Source: Bacillota bacterium
GTDB lineage: Bacteria > Bacillota > Clostridia > Christensenellales > UMGS416
DNA: 64,000 bases
Direction of reading: 5' to 3'
NCBI GenBank assembly: GCA_023410875.1
Contig: JAEYPH010000086.1
Span: 62,001 to 126,000, forward strand
In this document: positions 26,590 to 35,760 of the stretch, one piece after another
How positions within the stretch are numbered: the stretch's first letter is position 1
Layout of the letters: each line of letters begins with the position of its first letter
Notes under the pieces: generated by a model
Databases searched by the model: none
Seen by the model: only the letters and a program-made list of their open reading frames with translations
Told to the model about the DNA's origin: nothing
Program-made: the position numbers and the translations under genes

Positions 26590-26889
26590 TCGCCCACGGC
26601 GACCGGCAAGCGCCTGGGTTGCAGGTTCTCCACAGCATGAACTTATGAGCCTCCCCCATTTGGCAGCTGACGAACCGGTGATAGAGCATCGTGGGTTCAG
26701 CTGTTCCATACGGTTCTGCCATAAAATCATTGAGGTTTTTTTCGAGAATAGTCTTATTGTTTAAGCCACTGCCCATCGGGCATTTATCAGTGGGTTGTAT
26801 TTCTTTATTTCCTTTCCAGTACACAGCGATAGATGATTGATTTTCATCCACAAATAGATTGAATCCTGCAGACTGTGGGGGAATATTGC
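26590..26889. other. Intergenic region, nothing recognised
   Basis: About 300 bases of mixed composition lie between the isomerase stop and the large secreted protein. A leftward open frame of about 117 codons covers part of it, but it has no ribosome binding site and no recognisable sequence. A promoter for the secreted protein is probably here but is not clear by eye. Confidence 0.4.
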
Positions 26890-29800
26890 ATGATCAGGCA
26901 TTTGACATCTTACAAACTGCTTTCCCGATTCATACTGACGGCGATTGTGTGCGCGGGGTTGCTGCTGTCGCAAACCCCTGTGGCCATGGCCGAAGGGCCC
27001 GTTCTCATCGACATCGGCAGCGTTTCAGGCGGTGGCGACGGGTTCACCTACAGCGCAGGCGTGGTGACCATCACCGCGGCCGGCGATTATACCGTTACCG
27101 GAACGACGTCTTCGAACACGCTGGCGGTTGCCGACTCCATCGCGGATACGGTCAATCTAACCCTCAGCGGCGTATCCATGGCGACTTCAAAGAGGAGTTC
27201 GCTGGCGATCGGCTCCGGCAGCAGCGTGAATTTGATCCTGACAGGGGTCAGTGTCTTGTCGTCCAATACCGCAACCTCAAATTATGCGGGTATCAACGTA
27301 TCTGCCGACGCAACGCTTCGAATCTCGGGCTCAGGCCGGCTGGACGCAACGGGGCGCGGCACAGGCACGGGCATCGGCCCGGCAGGCAGCATCACCATCG
27401 ATAGCGGCACCGTGAACGCCACTGGCGGATACAACGACAGCGGAAACAGCGGTTCGGGGATACGCGGCGTCGTCACGATCAACGGCGGCATGGTGACGGC
27501 CAAAGGCGGCCTATCGGTGTACGGCGGCAGCGGCTCGGGGCTGGCAGGAACGGTTACAATCAACGGTGGTTCCGTCATAGCCGAAGCCGGCTACGGCGCC
27601 ATTGGCGGCGCGGGCATCGGCGGTTCAGGCGCGGAAAGCGGGGGCAATACCGTTATCAATGGCGGCGTCGTTACCGCGACAGGCGACAAAAATTCCGGTC
27701 AGAGCGGCGCGGGCATCGGCGGCGGCTACATGGGTTCCGGCGGCACGGTTGCCATCAATGGCGGAAACGTAACCGCCAAGGGCGGCTCTGGCGGCGCGGG
27801 CATTGGCGGCGGGTATGCCGGCTCGGGCGGCAGCGTCACGATCTCCAACCCATACGGGGGTACCGTTGTGACGGCTTTGGGCATCAACGGCGGCGCGGGC
27901 ATCGGCGGAGGGCAGGGCGTCAACGGAAACGGCGGCGCGGGCGGCACGATAGCCATCAGCGGAGGCACAGTCAATGCCGATGGGACTTACGGCACGGGCG
28001 GAGCGGGCGTTGGCGGCGGGTATCGGGGGTCCTCCGGCGGCTTGATCACCATCAGCGGCGGCACGGTGATTGCGACGGGCGGCGCCAACAGCGCCGGGAT
28101 CGGCGGAGCCGAATCGTGCAGCGGCGGCACGATCAACATAGGCGGCGGCCAGGTGACGGCTCAGGGCGGTTATCAGGGCGCGGGCATCGGCTGCGGCTAC
28201 AACAGAAGCACCAACGGCGGGGTAAAGGGCGGCGCGATCACGATCACCGGTGGAACCGTGAACGCAACGGGCGGCTCGAACAGCGCGGGCATCGGCGGCG
28301 GATTCAACGCCTCCGCCGACACAATACAGATCCACAGCGCCGCCTCCGTCACGGCCCTCGGCGGGCTGGGTGGCGCAGGCATCGGCGGCGGCGCGAACCA
28401 GAGCACTAATTTTGACGAGAACGGCAACGGTGGCACGATCATCATCGGCGGCGGCACGGTAACGGCAACGGGCCGCAACGGCGGAGCGGGCATCGGCGGC
28501 GGCTATATGGGCAATGCCGGTTCCATTGCGATCAACGGCGGGCACATCAACGCCACAATCAATTCACCCTCCGGCGGGTCGGCCGTCGGCTCCGGTGTAA
28601 ACAGCAAGGACTTGCTCTATGCCGGGACCAACGTTGTGACCGTCAACGGAGGCTATGTGCGCGCGACGGGCGGGACATACGATTTCGGCGGCGGCAACAC
28701 GTGCTTCAGCCGCACCGCGACGATCACATTCAACGGCGGCTCGATCGACGCGAACTCCGCAGGAAACTGGCCTGTTTCCAGCTCAAAGACCGTATACAAA
28801 ACAACCATCACAGTAAAAAATGCAGATCAAACGTTGTTGGCCGATACCGGTGTGACCTATCAAATCAACGGCGGGCACGTCCTCTCAACGAGGACCGACG
28901 GTACGGGCAAGCTGTATCTGTGGATGCCCACGTCCGGCAGTACGGCCATTCAGATCTTCCACGGCGGCGTGGAATATGATGCTGCCGGCGCGGTAACCGC
29001 GGACAACAACGCCGCGATGACCGCTATCGAGCAGACGTACGAGATTGATCCCATCGACAATCCAACGTTTGCCGAGCTTGCCGAAGGCTACGCCAGCGGC
29101 AGCCAGGAAACCAAAACCATTCGGATCACCAATTCCGGAACGGCGCCGCTCACCAATCTCTCGGTTTCGCTGGGAACCGGTGAGGAGGCCAGCTTCGACT
29201 TTGGCGCTCCCGCTTCCACGACGTTGGGCCCCGGAGCGGCCACAGACTTCACGCTCGGCGCCAAATCCGGGCTGGCGGTCGGCGGCTACGCGGCGCATGT
29301 GACGATTCGGGCGGACAAGATGAGCGACGTCACGCTGCAGGCCACGCAAACCGTCCGGCTGATCGCCGTCGATTTCATCGACGGCGGAGCTCCCTTCGCG
29401 ACCCGGTCGGTCCACTACAAAGCGCCGGTCGGAGATGCCGAATGGCCCGCAGACCCGGAGAAAACCGGATATGATTTCGTCGGCTGGTTTACCGCTGCGC
29501 AGGAGCAGGTTCTTGCGAGCACCGTCATCTTGCAGGATACGGCGCTGACTGCCACGTGGGCGGCAAAGCATTACACCATCGGATACGATCTGGGCGATGG
29601 CGCCGTAATGACCGCCAACCCCACGGAATATACGATCGAAAGCGATGCGATCACGCTGAACAACCCGAAGAAGGACGGCTATCAATTCTCGGGTTGGACC
29701 AGCGAGGGCAGCAGCGAGCCTTCGATGATAGTGACGATTCCTTCGGGTTCCACGGACAATCTGTTCTTCACGGCCAACTGGACGGCAAATGCCTACACAA

Positions 29801-31503
29801 TCGCCTTTGACGGCAACGGAGGCACAGGCGCGACGAGCTCCGGCGTGTATACCTACAATGAGCCGAAGGCATTGACGGCAAACGGGTTTGCAAGGTCGGG
29901 CCATACCTTCGCGGGCTGGGCCACGAGCAAGGACGGCCCCGTCGCATACGGCAACTCGGCCACCGTGTGCAACCTGACCGAGAAGAATGCCGTCACGGTG
30001 ACGCTCTACGCCAAATGGACGATCAACACCTACACCGTGGCGTTCAACAGCCAAGGCGGCAGCGACGTCGCGGGCAAGACGGCGAACTACAACACGACGA
30101 TCACGGCCCCGACGGCGCCGACGCGCACGGGTTATACCTTCGACGGCTGGTACAAGCAGGCGGCGTGCACGACCCCATGGGTCTTCTCCACGGACAGGGT
30201 GACGGCCAACACCACGCTCTATGCCAGATGGAAGACCAACACCTACACCGTGGCGTTCAACAGCCAGGGCGGCAGCGCCGTAGCGAGCAAGACGGCGAAC
30301 TACAACGCGACGATCACGGCCCCGGCAGCGCCGACGCGCACGGGTTATACCTTCGGCGGCTGGTACAAGCAGGCGGCGTGCACGACCCCCTGGGTCTTCT
30401 CCACGGACAAGGTGACGGCCAACACCACGCTCTATGCCAAATGGACCGTGATCAAATACACCATCACCGCGGCACCGAACAACACCGGCTACGGCTCGGT
30501 TGCCGGGTCCGGCAGCTATGTCTACGGCGCTTCGGTCACGCTCAGCGCCACCCCTAAGGCCGGCTGCCGGTTCGTGCGCTGGTTGGAGGGCAGCACAGCG
30601 GTATCCACAGGCTATCAATATCGCTTCACAGCGTTCAAGCCACGCACGCTGACAGTGGAGTTTGCCAAGATTGGCTCGCCCGCAGTCAAGGCAGCCCCAT
30701 CCGGTTATAACAGCGTCCGCCTCACCTGGGCTGCCGTGGCCGGGGCCAGCGCCTACGAAGTCTACCGCGCCACATCCACCACAGGCTCTTATACGCTGAT
30801 GGGGACCGCCAGCGGCACCGGCTATACCAGCGCCGGCTTGACCACGGGCACGACATACTACTACAAGGTGCGGGTCAAGTGCATCACGGGCAGCACGACA
30901 ACGTATGGCGGCTACAGCGCCGTCGTATCCGCCAAGCCGATCCTGTCCGCGCCGGCTTCGGTCAAAGCTGCCTCTGCTTCTTACAGCAGTGTGATGCTGA
31001 CCTGGAGCGCAGTATCCGGCGCCGGCGGGTACGAGGTCTATCGCGCCCCATTGAGCGGCGGCGTCTATACAAAGCTCGCAGCCACCGCATCCACGGCTTA
31101 TACAGCCGTGGGGCTGACGACAGGAAAGACGTATTATTTTATGGTGCGCGCATACCGCACGATCGGTGGAACAAAGGTGTACAGCGGCTACTCGGCCGCA
31201 ATCCCGGCAAAAGCTGTTCTAAGCACGCCGGGCGGGGTGCGGGCCGCCAGGGTCTCCAACTCCTCCGTCAAGGTGTCGTGGGAGAAGGTCTCCGGCGCAA
31301 GCGGGTACGAAATTTACCGGGCAACGTCCAAAACGGGTACATACGTCAAAGTAGGCTCCATTGCCAGTGGCTCCACCGTGAGCTATACCAACACAGGTTT
31401 GACAGACAACAAACCATACTACTATAAAGTGCGGGCATATCGGGTGGCAGGGTCGGCAAAAGTATATGGCTCCTTCAGCGCGATCGTTTCAGCGACGCCA
31501 TGA
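26890..31503 (+). CDS. Large secreted repeat protein: Gly-rich beta-solenoid, InlB-type repeats, fibronectin III domains
   Basis: This 1,537-residue exported protein has a signal peptide (cleavage likely after AMA, residue 34) and a long region (about 90-620) of GGAGIGGG and ITISGGTV-type repeats that should form a right-handed beta-helix, like the carbohydrate-binding solenoids of clostridia. A linker domain follows, then about five InlB-like repeats (about 820-1190; TGYTFDGWYKQ pattern) and three fibronectin type III domains (about 1260-1537). No LPxTG or S-layer motif is seen, so attachment is unknown. It may bind polysaccharide or mediate adhesion. GGGGG precedes the ATG at 26890; a GTG at 26875 is possible. 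Confidence 0.85.
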   Translation: MIRHLTSYKLLSRFILTAIVCAGLLLSQTPVAMAEGPVLIDIGSVSGGGDGFTYSAGVVTITAAGDYTVTGTTSSNTLAVADSIADTVNLTLSGVSMATSKRSSLAIGSGSSVNLILTGVSVLSSNTATSNYAGINVSADATLRISGSGRLDATGRGTGTGIGPAGSITIDSGTVNATGGYNDSGNSGSGIRGVVTINGGMVTAKGGLSVYGGSGSGLAGTVTINGGSVIAEAGYGAIGGAGIGGSGAESGGNTVINGGVVTATGDKNSGQSGAGIGGGYMGSGGTVAINGGNVTAKGGSGGAGIGGGYAGSGGSVTISNPYGGTVVTALGINGGAGIGGGQGVNGNGGAGGTIAISGGTVNADGTYGTGGAGVGGGYRGSSGGLITISGGTVIATGGANSAGIGGAESCSGGTINIGGGQVTAQGGYQGAGIGCGYNRSTNGGVKGGAITITGGTVNATGGSNSAGIGGGFNASADTIQIHSAASVTALGGLGGAGIGGGANQSTNFDENGNGGTIIIGGGTVTATGRNGGAGIGGGYMGNAGSIAINGGHINATINSPSGGSAVGSGVNSKDLLYAGTNVVTVNGGYVRATGGTYDFGGGNTCFSRTATITFNGGSIDANSAGNWPVSSSKTVYKTTITVKNADQTLLADTGVTYQINGGHVLSTRTDGTGKLYLWMPTSGSTAIQIFHGGVEYDAAGAVTADNNAAMTAIEQTYEIDPIDNPTFAELAEGYASGSQETKTIRITNSGTAPLTNLSVSLGTGEEASFDFGAPASTTLGPGAATDFTLGAKSGLAVGGYAAHVTIRADKMSDVTLQATQTVRLIAVDFIDGGAPFATRSVHYKAPVGDAEWPADPEKTGYDFVGWFTAAQEQVLASTVILQDTALTATWAAKHYTIGYDLGDGAVMTANPTEYTIESDAITLNNPKKDGYQFSGWTSEGSSEPSMIVTIPSGSTDNLFFTANWTANAYTIAFDGNGGTGATSSGVYTYNEPKALTANGFARSGHTFAGWATSKDGPVAYGNSATVCNLTEKNAVTVTLYAKWTINTYTVAFNSQGGSDVAGKTANYNTTITAPTAPTRTGYTFDGWYKQAACTTPWVFSTDRVTANTTLYARWKTNTYTVAFNSQGGSAVASKTANYNATITAPAAPTRTGYTFGGWYKQAACTTPWVFSTDKVTANTTLYAKWTVIKYTITAAPNNTGYGSVAGSGSYVYGASVTLSATPKAGCRFVRWLEGSTAVSTGYQYRFTAFKPRTLTVEFAKIGSPAVKAAPSGYNSVRLTWAAVAGASAYEVYRATSTTGSYTLMGTASGTGYTSAGLTTGTTYYYKVRVKCITGSTTTYGGYSAVVSAKPILSAPASVKAASASYSSVMLTWSAVSGAGGYEVYRAPLSGGVYTKLAATASTAYTAVGLTTGKTYYFMVRAYRTIGGTKVYSGYSAAIPAKAVLSTPGGVRAARVSNSSVKVSWEKVSGASGYEIYRATSKTGTYVKVGSIASGSTVSYTNTGLTDNKPYYYKVRAYRVAGSAKVYGSFSAIVSATP
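30025..30450 (+). repeat. 213-base tandem duplication inside the secreted-protein gene
   Basis: Two adjacent 71-codon units (30025-30237 and 30238-30450) are almost identical at DNA level and encode consecutive InlB-type repeats (NTYTVAFNSQGGS onward). This suggests recent duplication and probable length variation between strains. Confidence 0.85.
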
Positions 31504-31528
31504 AACCCACTCGTTGGTAGCACGACGG

Positions 31529-31560
31529 GGGGGCGGAAGCAATTCCGCCCCCATTTTCAT
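31529..31560 (+). terminator. Intrinsic terminator of the secreted-protein gene
   Basis: The perfect 10-bp arms GGGGGCGGAA and TTCCGCCCCC with loop GCAA are followed by ATTTTCATT. It ends at the stop codon of the convergent gerAB gene. Confidence 0.85.
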
Positions 31561-32642
31561 TGCGCTGAGCGCCTTTTCGCTCTGATCTCTATGCACAACC
31601 AAATGATCAGCGGAAAAACCACTTGCATCGGGAAGGCATAATAGGGATAGACCTTAAAAGCCCAAACTTTCATTTCCATGCTACTGTCATAAACCGTATA
31701 GGCAAACAGGCTCATCAGCAACCCGGTAAATACCACGATCGACCGATAATCATCCAGCCGAAGGACTTTCGAAAGGCCTTTGGCCGCCACCAGCAGGCAG
31801 ATTGCACACTTGATGAATACACAGAACATAAAGACAATGGAAACCGTTACTTCTATTCTCTGCACGAAGTCGCCGATTTTGATGCTGCTTACAGCGGCAT
31901 AAGAAGGGAAATACAGGTTGCCTATCATGTTGCCCAAAACACCGATGTTCCTGACGGCGAGAATGACGATGAAGACCGATGAGATCAAAATCCCCCATAA
32001 ATATACCTTGTAGGGTGATTTCTTTGTTTTGAGCGCAGAGAATGCACCGATGAAGAGCACCGTTTCTGCAAACGGGAAGGAAAAGGCGGAAAACGCGCCT
32101 GTAAGCACCGGTTTGATCCCATTCCCCAGAAAAGGCTTGATGAAGTCCATATTCAGCTGAGAAATTGCCAACAGCTGAATAACGATCAGAATGAAGAAAA
32201 TGATTGGAATGAAATAGGTTGTGATTCTGCCCAGCACCTCAATGCCCAGTCTGGCGCCAACGATACATACAACGCCCATGAAAAGCATGGGTACGATCAT
32301 CGGCGTTTCCGGCAGGGCTACGGTGTTGGCAAATTCGCCGAAGTTGCGCAGCGCCAACGCGCCCAGGTGAAAGGCATAGAGGATATAGACGACCGCCATA
32401 ACGGCGCCCATCGTTTTGCCGAGAGCCGTTTGCAGAATGTCGAACAAATCTTTGCCCAGGTTCAAAGACAGCAGCCGGGAATATACAAAGAGCATCGGCA
32501 GGGCCATCGCGACGCCCACAATCGCGGCGAGCCATGCGTCGTTTTTAGCGGCTCCACCCACGCCCATGATCAGGGAGCTGCCAAAAACGAACAAGATAAA
32601 CAGGCAGATCGCTTCTTTGTCGTTCACCAGCTCTTTGTGCAT
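31557..32642 (-). CDS. gerAB: Spore germinant receptor subunit B (endospore amino-acid permease family)
   Basis: This 361-residue inner-spore-membrane protein has about ten transmembrane segments of the APC superfamily spore-permease branch. It starts at 32642 after AGGCGGAAC. It is the last gene of a four-gene leftward operon in the order A, C, small subunit, B. The B subunit binds the germinant, often an amino acid or sugar, in the receptor complex. Together with gerAA and gerAC it shows that the organism forms endospores. Confidence 0.88.
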   Translation of the reverse strand: MHKELVNDKEAICLFILFVFGSSLIMGVGGAAKNDAWLAAIVGVAMALPMLFVYSRLLSLNLGKDLFDILQTALGKTMGAVMAVVYILYAFHLGALALRNFGEFANTVALPETPMIVPMLFMGVVCIVGARLGIEVLGRITTYFIPIIFFILIVIQLLAISQLNMDFIKPFLGNGIKPVLTGAFSAFSFPFAETVLFIGAFSALKTKKSPYKVYLWGILISSVFIVILAVRNIGVLGNMIGNLYFPSYAAVSSIKIGDFVQRIEVTVSIVFMFCVFIKCAICLLVAAKGLSKVLRLDDYRSIVVFTGLLMSLFAYTVYDSSMEMKVWAFKVYPYYAFPMQVVFPLIIWLCIEIRAKRRSAQ

Positions 32643-32649
32643 GTTCCGC

Positions 32650-32859
32650 CTACTTTCCAAACAGGGATATGATGAATTCCCGAATGGGATGCTCGGGGCT
32701 TGGTACCTTTACGTCAAAGCACAGCAACAGCGTGATTGCAAATGCAAGCCCCCCCAACGCGAGGTTTACCCAAAAGTCCCGCCAGAGTTTTTGTTTGTAC
32801 AGCGGGATCAGCTCATATGCGCCCAACAAGGAATAGGCTACAATAGCCAAAACGCACAT
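32650..32859 (-). CDS. Small two-helix membrane protein of the ger operon (D-subunit type)
   Basis: This 69-residue protein has two hydrophobic helices (VLAIVAYSLLGAY; FWVNLALGGLAFAITLLLCF). Its ATG lies right at the end of gerAC (2 bases between) and its stop is 7 bases before gerAB. Small two-helix D proteins encoded in some ger operons modulate receptor output in Bacillus. This is assigned by position and topology, not by sequence identity. Confidence 0.7.
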   Translation of the reverse strand: MCVLAIVAYSLLGAYELIPLYKQKLWRDFWVNLALGGLAFAITLLLCFDVKVPSPEHPIREFIISLFGK

Positions 32860-32861
32860 GG

Positions 32862-34013
32862 CTAATCCCCTTCCCCAATGGGCTTGGTCAATATGGCGCT
32901 GTTTTTGATGAGGACTTCGGAATTCACGGTGACCTTCAGCTCTTTGAAAACATCGTCCCACCGATTGCTGACAGCCTTGAACGCCTGCGCGTTGTCTTGC
33001 CAGAGTTTCGAGCTGAACCCGAATACATCGGCGTCATAGTCTTTTTGCATTTTCAGAATCAATGTTTCCAGCCGTCTCTTCAAAGTGGCTTGTGCATGTT
33101 GTTTGAGCTTCTTCATGTTCTCTTCTTCGGTAAAGTCGCCGGCGCCATTCACCTCACTGATCGCAACCGTCGTTTTGAGGTCCAGGTTTACCGAAATGTC
33201 ATTATCGTTTACAAGCATTGCAACTTTGGTATTATTTCCGAAAATTTCAAGGGAAACGGATGTTGGTTCCGCTTGCTCGGGCATTTCTTCAACCACTATG
33301 CCGCCCTGGATTTCATCCCGAATGAAAAGCAAATCCTTCGTTTCTTCACTGTCCAGAAAGCCTGCCAGCTTATCGTTTTTGATAATGGCGGCGCCGATGA
33401 TCTGAGGCGCCTTTTTATCTTCAACCTGCTGCAGGCGGATAGCGGGGATGACCGGAGCAACCCCCTCAGCCTGAGACTCAATGTCAAAGCGCAAAATATC
33501 GACCTTAGGCGCCTTGCTCAGGCTCACCTGATTATCCAATATTTCGTCGAGCGTGAAGGATAGAATGCTCTCGCCGATGGGCTGCCCTGTAAAGATCTCT
33601 CTGGCAGACTTTTCCTTGGAGATCAGGACATGCACATCCTCCCGCGTTTCCGTATCCCGGTTATACAACTCCAAAACCTTGGAAACCCCCTCGCCGGCGA
33701 TTTCCTGGCTTAGTATGACCACCTTTGTGTGGCTCCAATAGAGCCTCTTGCCGGAAATGGAAATGATGTTCCTGATTGCGTCGAACAGGGTCTTCCCTTC
33801 CGCCGATACGATTTCGGACTTCATGACTTCATTCTTGCTGGAACCAATCCGTATCACCTCCACGGTTACGGAGTATTGCTCCTTTACCCCTTTGTCTACG
33901 GCGATACCCGCAACAATGGACAACCGATCGATTTCTCTGTAATTCCAACAGCCTGAAACCGCCGTCTGGAGGGCAATCATCAATATGAACAGGCATATCT
34001 TTCGTCTTCGCAT
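32862..34013 (-). CDS. gerAC: Spore germinant receptor lipoprotein subunit C
   Basis: This 383-residue lipoprotein has a signal peptide and lipobox AVSGC (Cys22), then the typical GerC opening CWNYREIDRLSIVAGIAVDKG. It is anchored to the outer face of the inner spore membrane as part of the GerABC receptor. It begins 17 bases after gerAA stops. CGGAGAAA lies upstream of the ATG at 34013. Confidence 0.9.
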   Translation of the reverse strand: MRRRKICLFILMIALQTAVSGCWNYREIDRLSIVAGIAVDKGVKEQYSVTVEVIRIGSSKNEVMKSEIVSAEGKTLFDAIRNIISISGKRLYWSHTKVVILSQEIAGEGVSKVLELYNRDTETREDVHVLISKEKSAREIFTGQPIGESILSFTLDEILDNQVSLSKAPKVDILRFDIESQAEGVAPVIPAIRLQQVEDKKAPQIIGAAIIKNDKLAGFLDSEETKDLLFIRDEIQGGIVVEEMPEQAEPTSVSLEIFGNNTKVAMLVNDNDISVNLDLKTTVAISEVNGAGDFTEEENMKKLKQHAQATLKRRLETLILKMQKDYDADVFGFSSKLWQDNAQAFKAVSNRWDDVFKELKVTVNSEVLIKNSAILTKPIGEGD

Positions 34014-34029
34014 TCAGCCGGTTTCTCCG

Positions 34030-35544
34030 TTATTTTTTGGAGGCCTGCCTTGTCAGGTTTTTCGCACCGATGATCTTGGGCCGCAGCGTCATCGTCCACC
34101 ACGGAGCGCGGATCCACGCGTCCTGCCCGTCGTGATTCTTAGCCTTCGTTACATTCATCATATAGGGTACGCCGAAGGAGCGGATGCTCATTAAGTGCAG
34201 ATACATGAGGATGAAACACAAAAAGAACCCATAAATGCCCAAGAAGAATGCGCCTAACAATAGAAAGTACCGAAAAACGATGGCCGCACTGATGAAGTTC
34301 ATATTGATCAATGTCGTAATGCCTGTAAGCGCGGTGACAATCAAGACAGGAGCGCTTACCAGCCTGGCTTCCACAGCGGCCTGGCCCAGGATGATGGTGC
34401 CGATGATGCTGATGGCTTGATTGATGTTTACCGGCATTCTGGTCGTGGCTTCGCGTATGATGTCGAAGATGAGGAGCATGAGGAACAGGGATACCACCGT
34501 AGGGATTGGGACATCCTGCCTGGAAGAAGCGAGGCTTAGCAGCAAAGGAGTCGGCAGCATTTCCTGATGGAACGTGACAATGGACAGAAACATCGCCGGT
34601 ATCGCAACGGTCGTGACAGCCGTAAGGCCTCGAAGCACCCGGTTGATGCTGGAAATAATATAGTTGTTATAATAGTCCTCATTCGCCTGGAAATTTTCCA
34701 CAACGACAAAGGGAACGGTCAGCACAAAGGGACTGCCGTCCACAAACAGGGATACCCTGCCCTCCAGGAGCTTTGCCGCGACCACATCGGGCCGCTCGCT
34801 GGCGCCTACCGTCTCAAAGGGTGAAAAAGGCGCGTCCCTGATCAGCTCCTGGATATACCCGGAATCGATGATGCCATCAATCTTAATATCATCCAGGCGC
34901 TTTTCCAACTCATTCAATATGCTCTCCTGCGCCAGTCCTTCAATGTAGCAGATGCAGGTTTTTGTATGGGTTCTCTCCCCCATGTCCCTGAATTTGAATT
35001 TCAAATCCGTATTGTTGATTCTTCGCCGCAGCAGCGACAAGTTGATCATGATGGATTCCGTGAAGCCTTCCCGCGGTCCGCGCACCACCTTGGAGGATTC
35101 GGGCTCGGTGATGGACCGGGCCTGCCAGCCCTTGGAGCTGATAACGAGCGCCTGGTTATACCCTTCCAGCAGGAAAAGCGTATCCCCATACATGATGGCG
35201 CTTGCCATTTTGTTCAGTTCTGTTTCTACCGTCACGTGGTTGGAGATGATTACTTTTTTCTTGAGCTCTTCCAGCAAGTCATGGCGGTTGATGCCCTTTA
35301 GCAAATCGTTGCGGAGAACTGGCTGGATGATGTTCTCGCTGATCATCTCCGTATTGACCATGCCGTTGATATAAAAGATACAGCACCGGGCAGCTTTAGC
35401 GCGCTTGTTCTGGAATTCCCTTACAATCAGCGTGTCGTCATTGGCGAAGACCTTTTTGAGCGTGGCGATGTTGCCGGCAAGCGACTTTGTCAAATCGCCT
35501 TTGCCGCCTGAGACAGGTCTTCTTTTTCTAAAAGGGTTAAACAT
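34030..35544 (-). CDS. gerAA: Spore germinant receptor subunit A
   Basis: This 504-residue protein has a large N-terminal soluble domain (about 1-290), four to five membrane segments (about 300-450) and a C-terminal soluble tail. Family landmarks include ERPDVVAAKLLEGRVSLFVDG and PFVVVENFQANEDYY. The A subunit forms the ion-releasing channel of the receptor. The start is the ATG at 35544 with GGGAG 4 bases upstream. As first gene of the operon it should carry a forespore (sigma-G) promoter upstream; none could be identified with confidence by eye. Confidence 0.9.
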   Translation of the reverse strand: MFNPFRKRRPVSGGKGDLTKSLAGNIATLKKVFANDDTLIVREFQNKRAKAARCCIFYINGMVNTEMISENIIQPVLRNDLLKGINRHDLLEELKKKVIISNHVTVETELNKMASAIMYGDTLFLLEGYNQALVISSKGWQARSITEPESSKVVRGPREGFTESIMINLSLLRRRINNTDLKFKFRDMGERTHTKTCICYIEGLAQESILNELEKRLDDIKIDGIIDSGYIQELIRDAPFSPFETVGASERPDVVAAKLLEGRVSLFVDGSPFVLTVPFVVVENFQANEDYYNNYIISSINRVLRGLTAVTTVAIPAMFLSIVTFHQEMLPTPLLLSLASSRQDVPIPTVVSLFLMLLIFDIIREATTRMPVNINQAISIIGTIILGQAAVEARLVSAPVLIVTALTGITTLINMNFISAAIVFRYFLLLGAFFLGIYGFFLCFILMYLHLMSIRSFGVPYMMNVTKAKNHDGQDAWIRAPWWTMTLRPKIIGAKNLTRQASKK

Positions 35545-35760
35545 CAATCTCCCACACCGCAGGCGCTCACGTTTATGGTTAGAATACCCTTCCCTGCAAA
35601 GCCTTACGTGTGTAAAAATTGGGAGAGAGCGCCTTCCTAATTATCCGATAATATCAGATAATAGAAGCCGCAAGGGCAAGGCTGTGCATCACGGAGCCGT
35701 ACGGGCGCGCTGTAGCGCGAGCAGCATGCCCCTTTGTTACCCTGTGGCATGAGGATTCAC

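Noticed and set aside
28885..30618. A 577-codon leftward open frame inside the secreted-protein gene
   Set aside because: It comes from the repeated, GC-biased codons of the forward gene; its Arg/Gly-rich translation shows no known motif.
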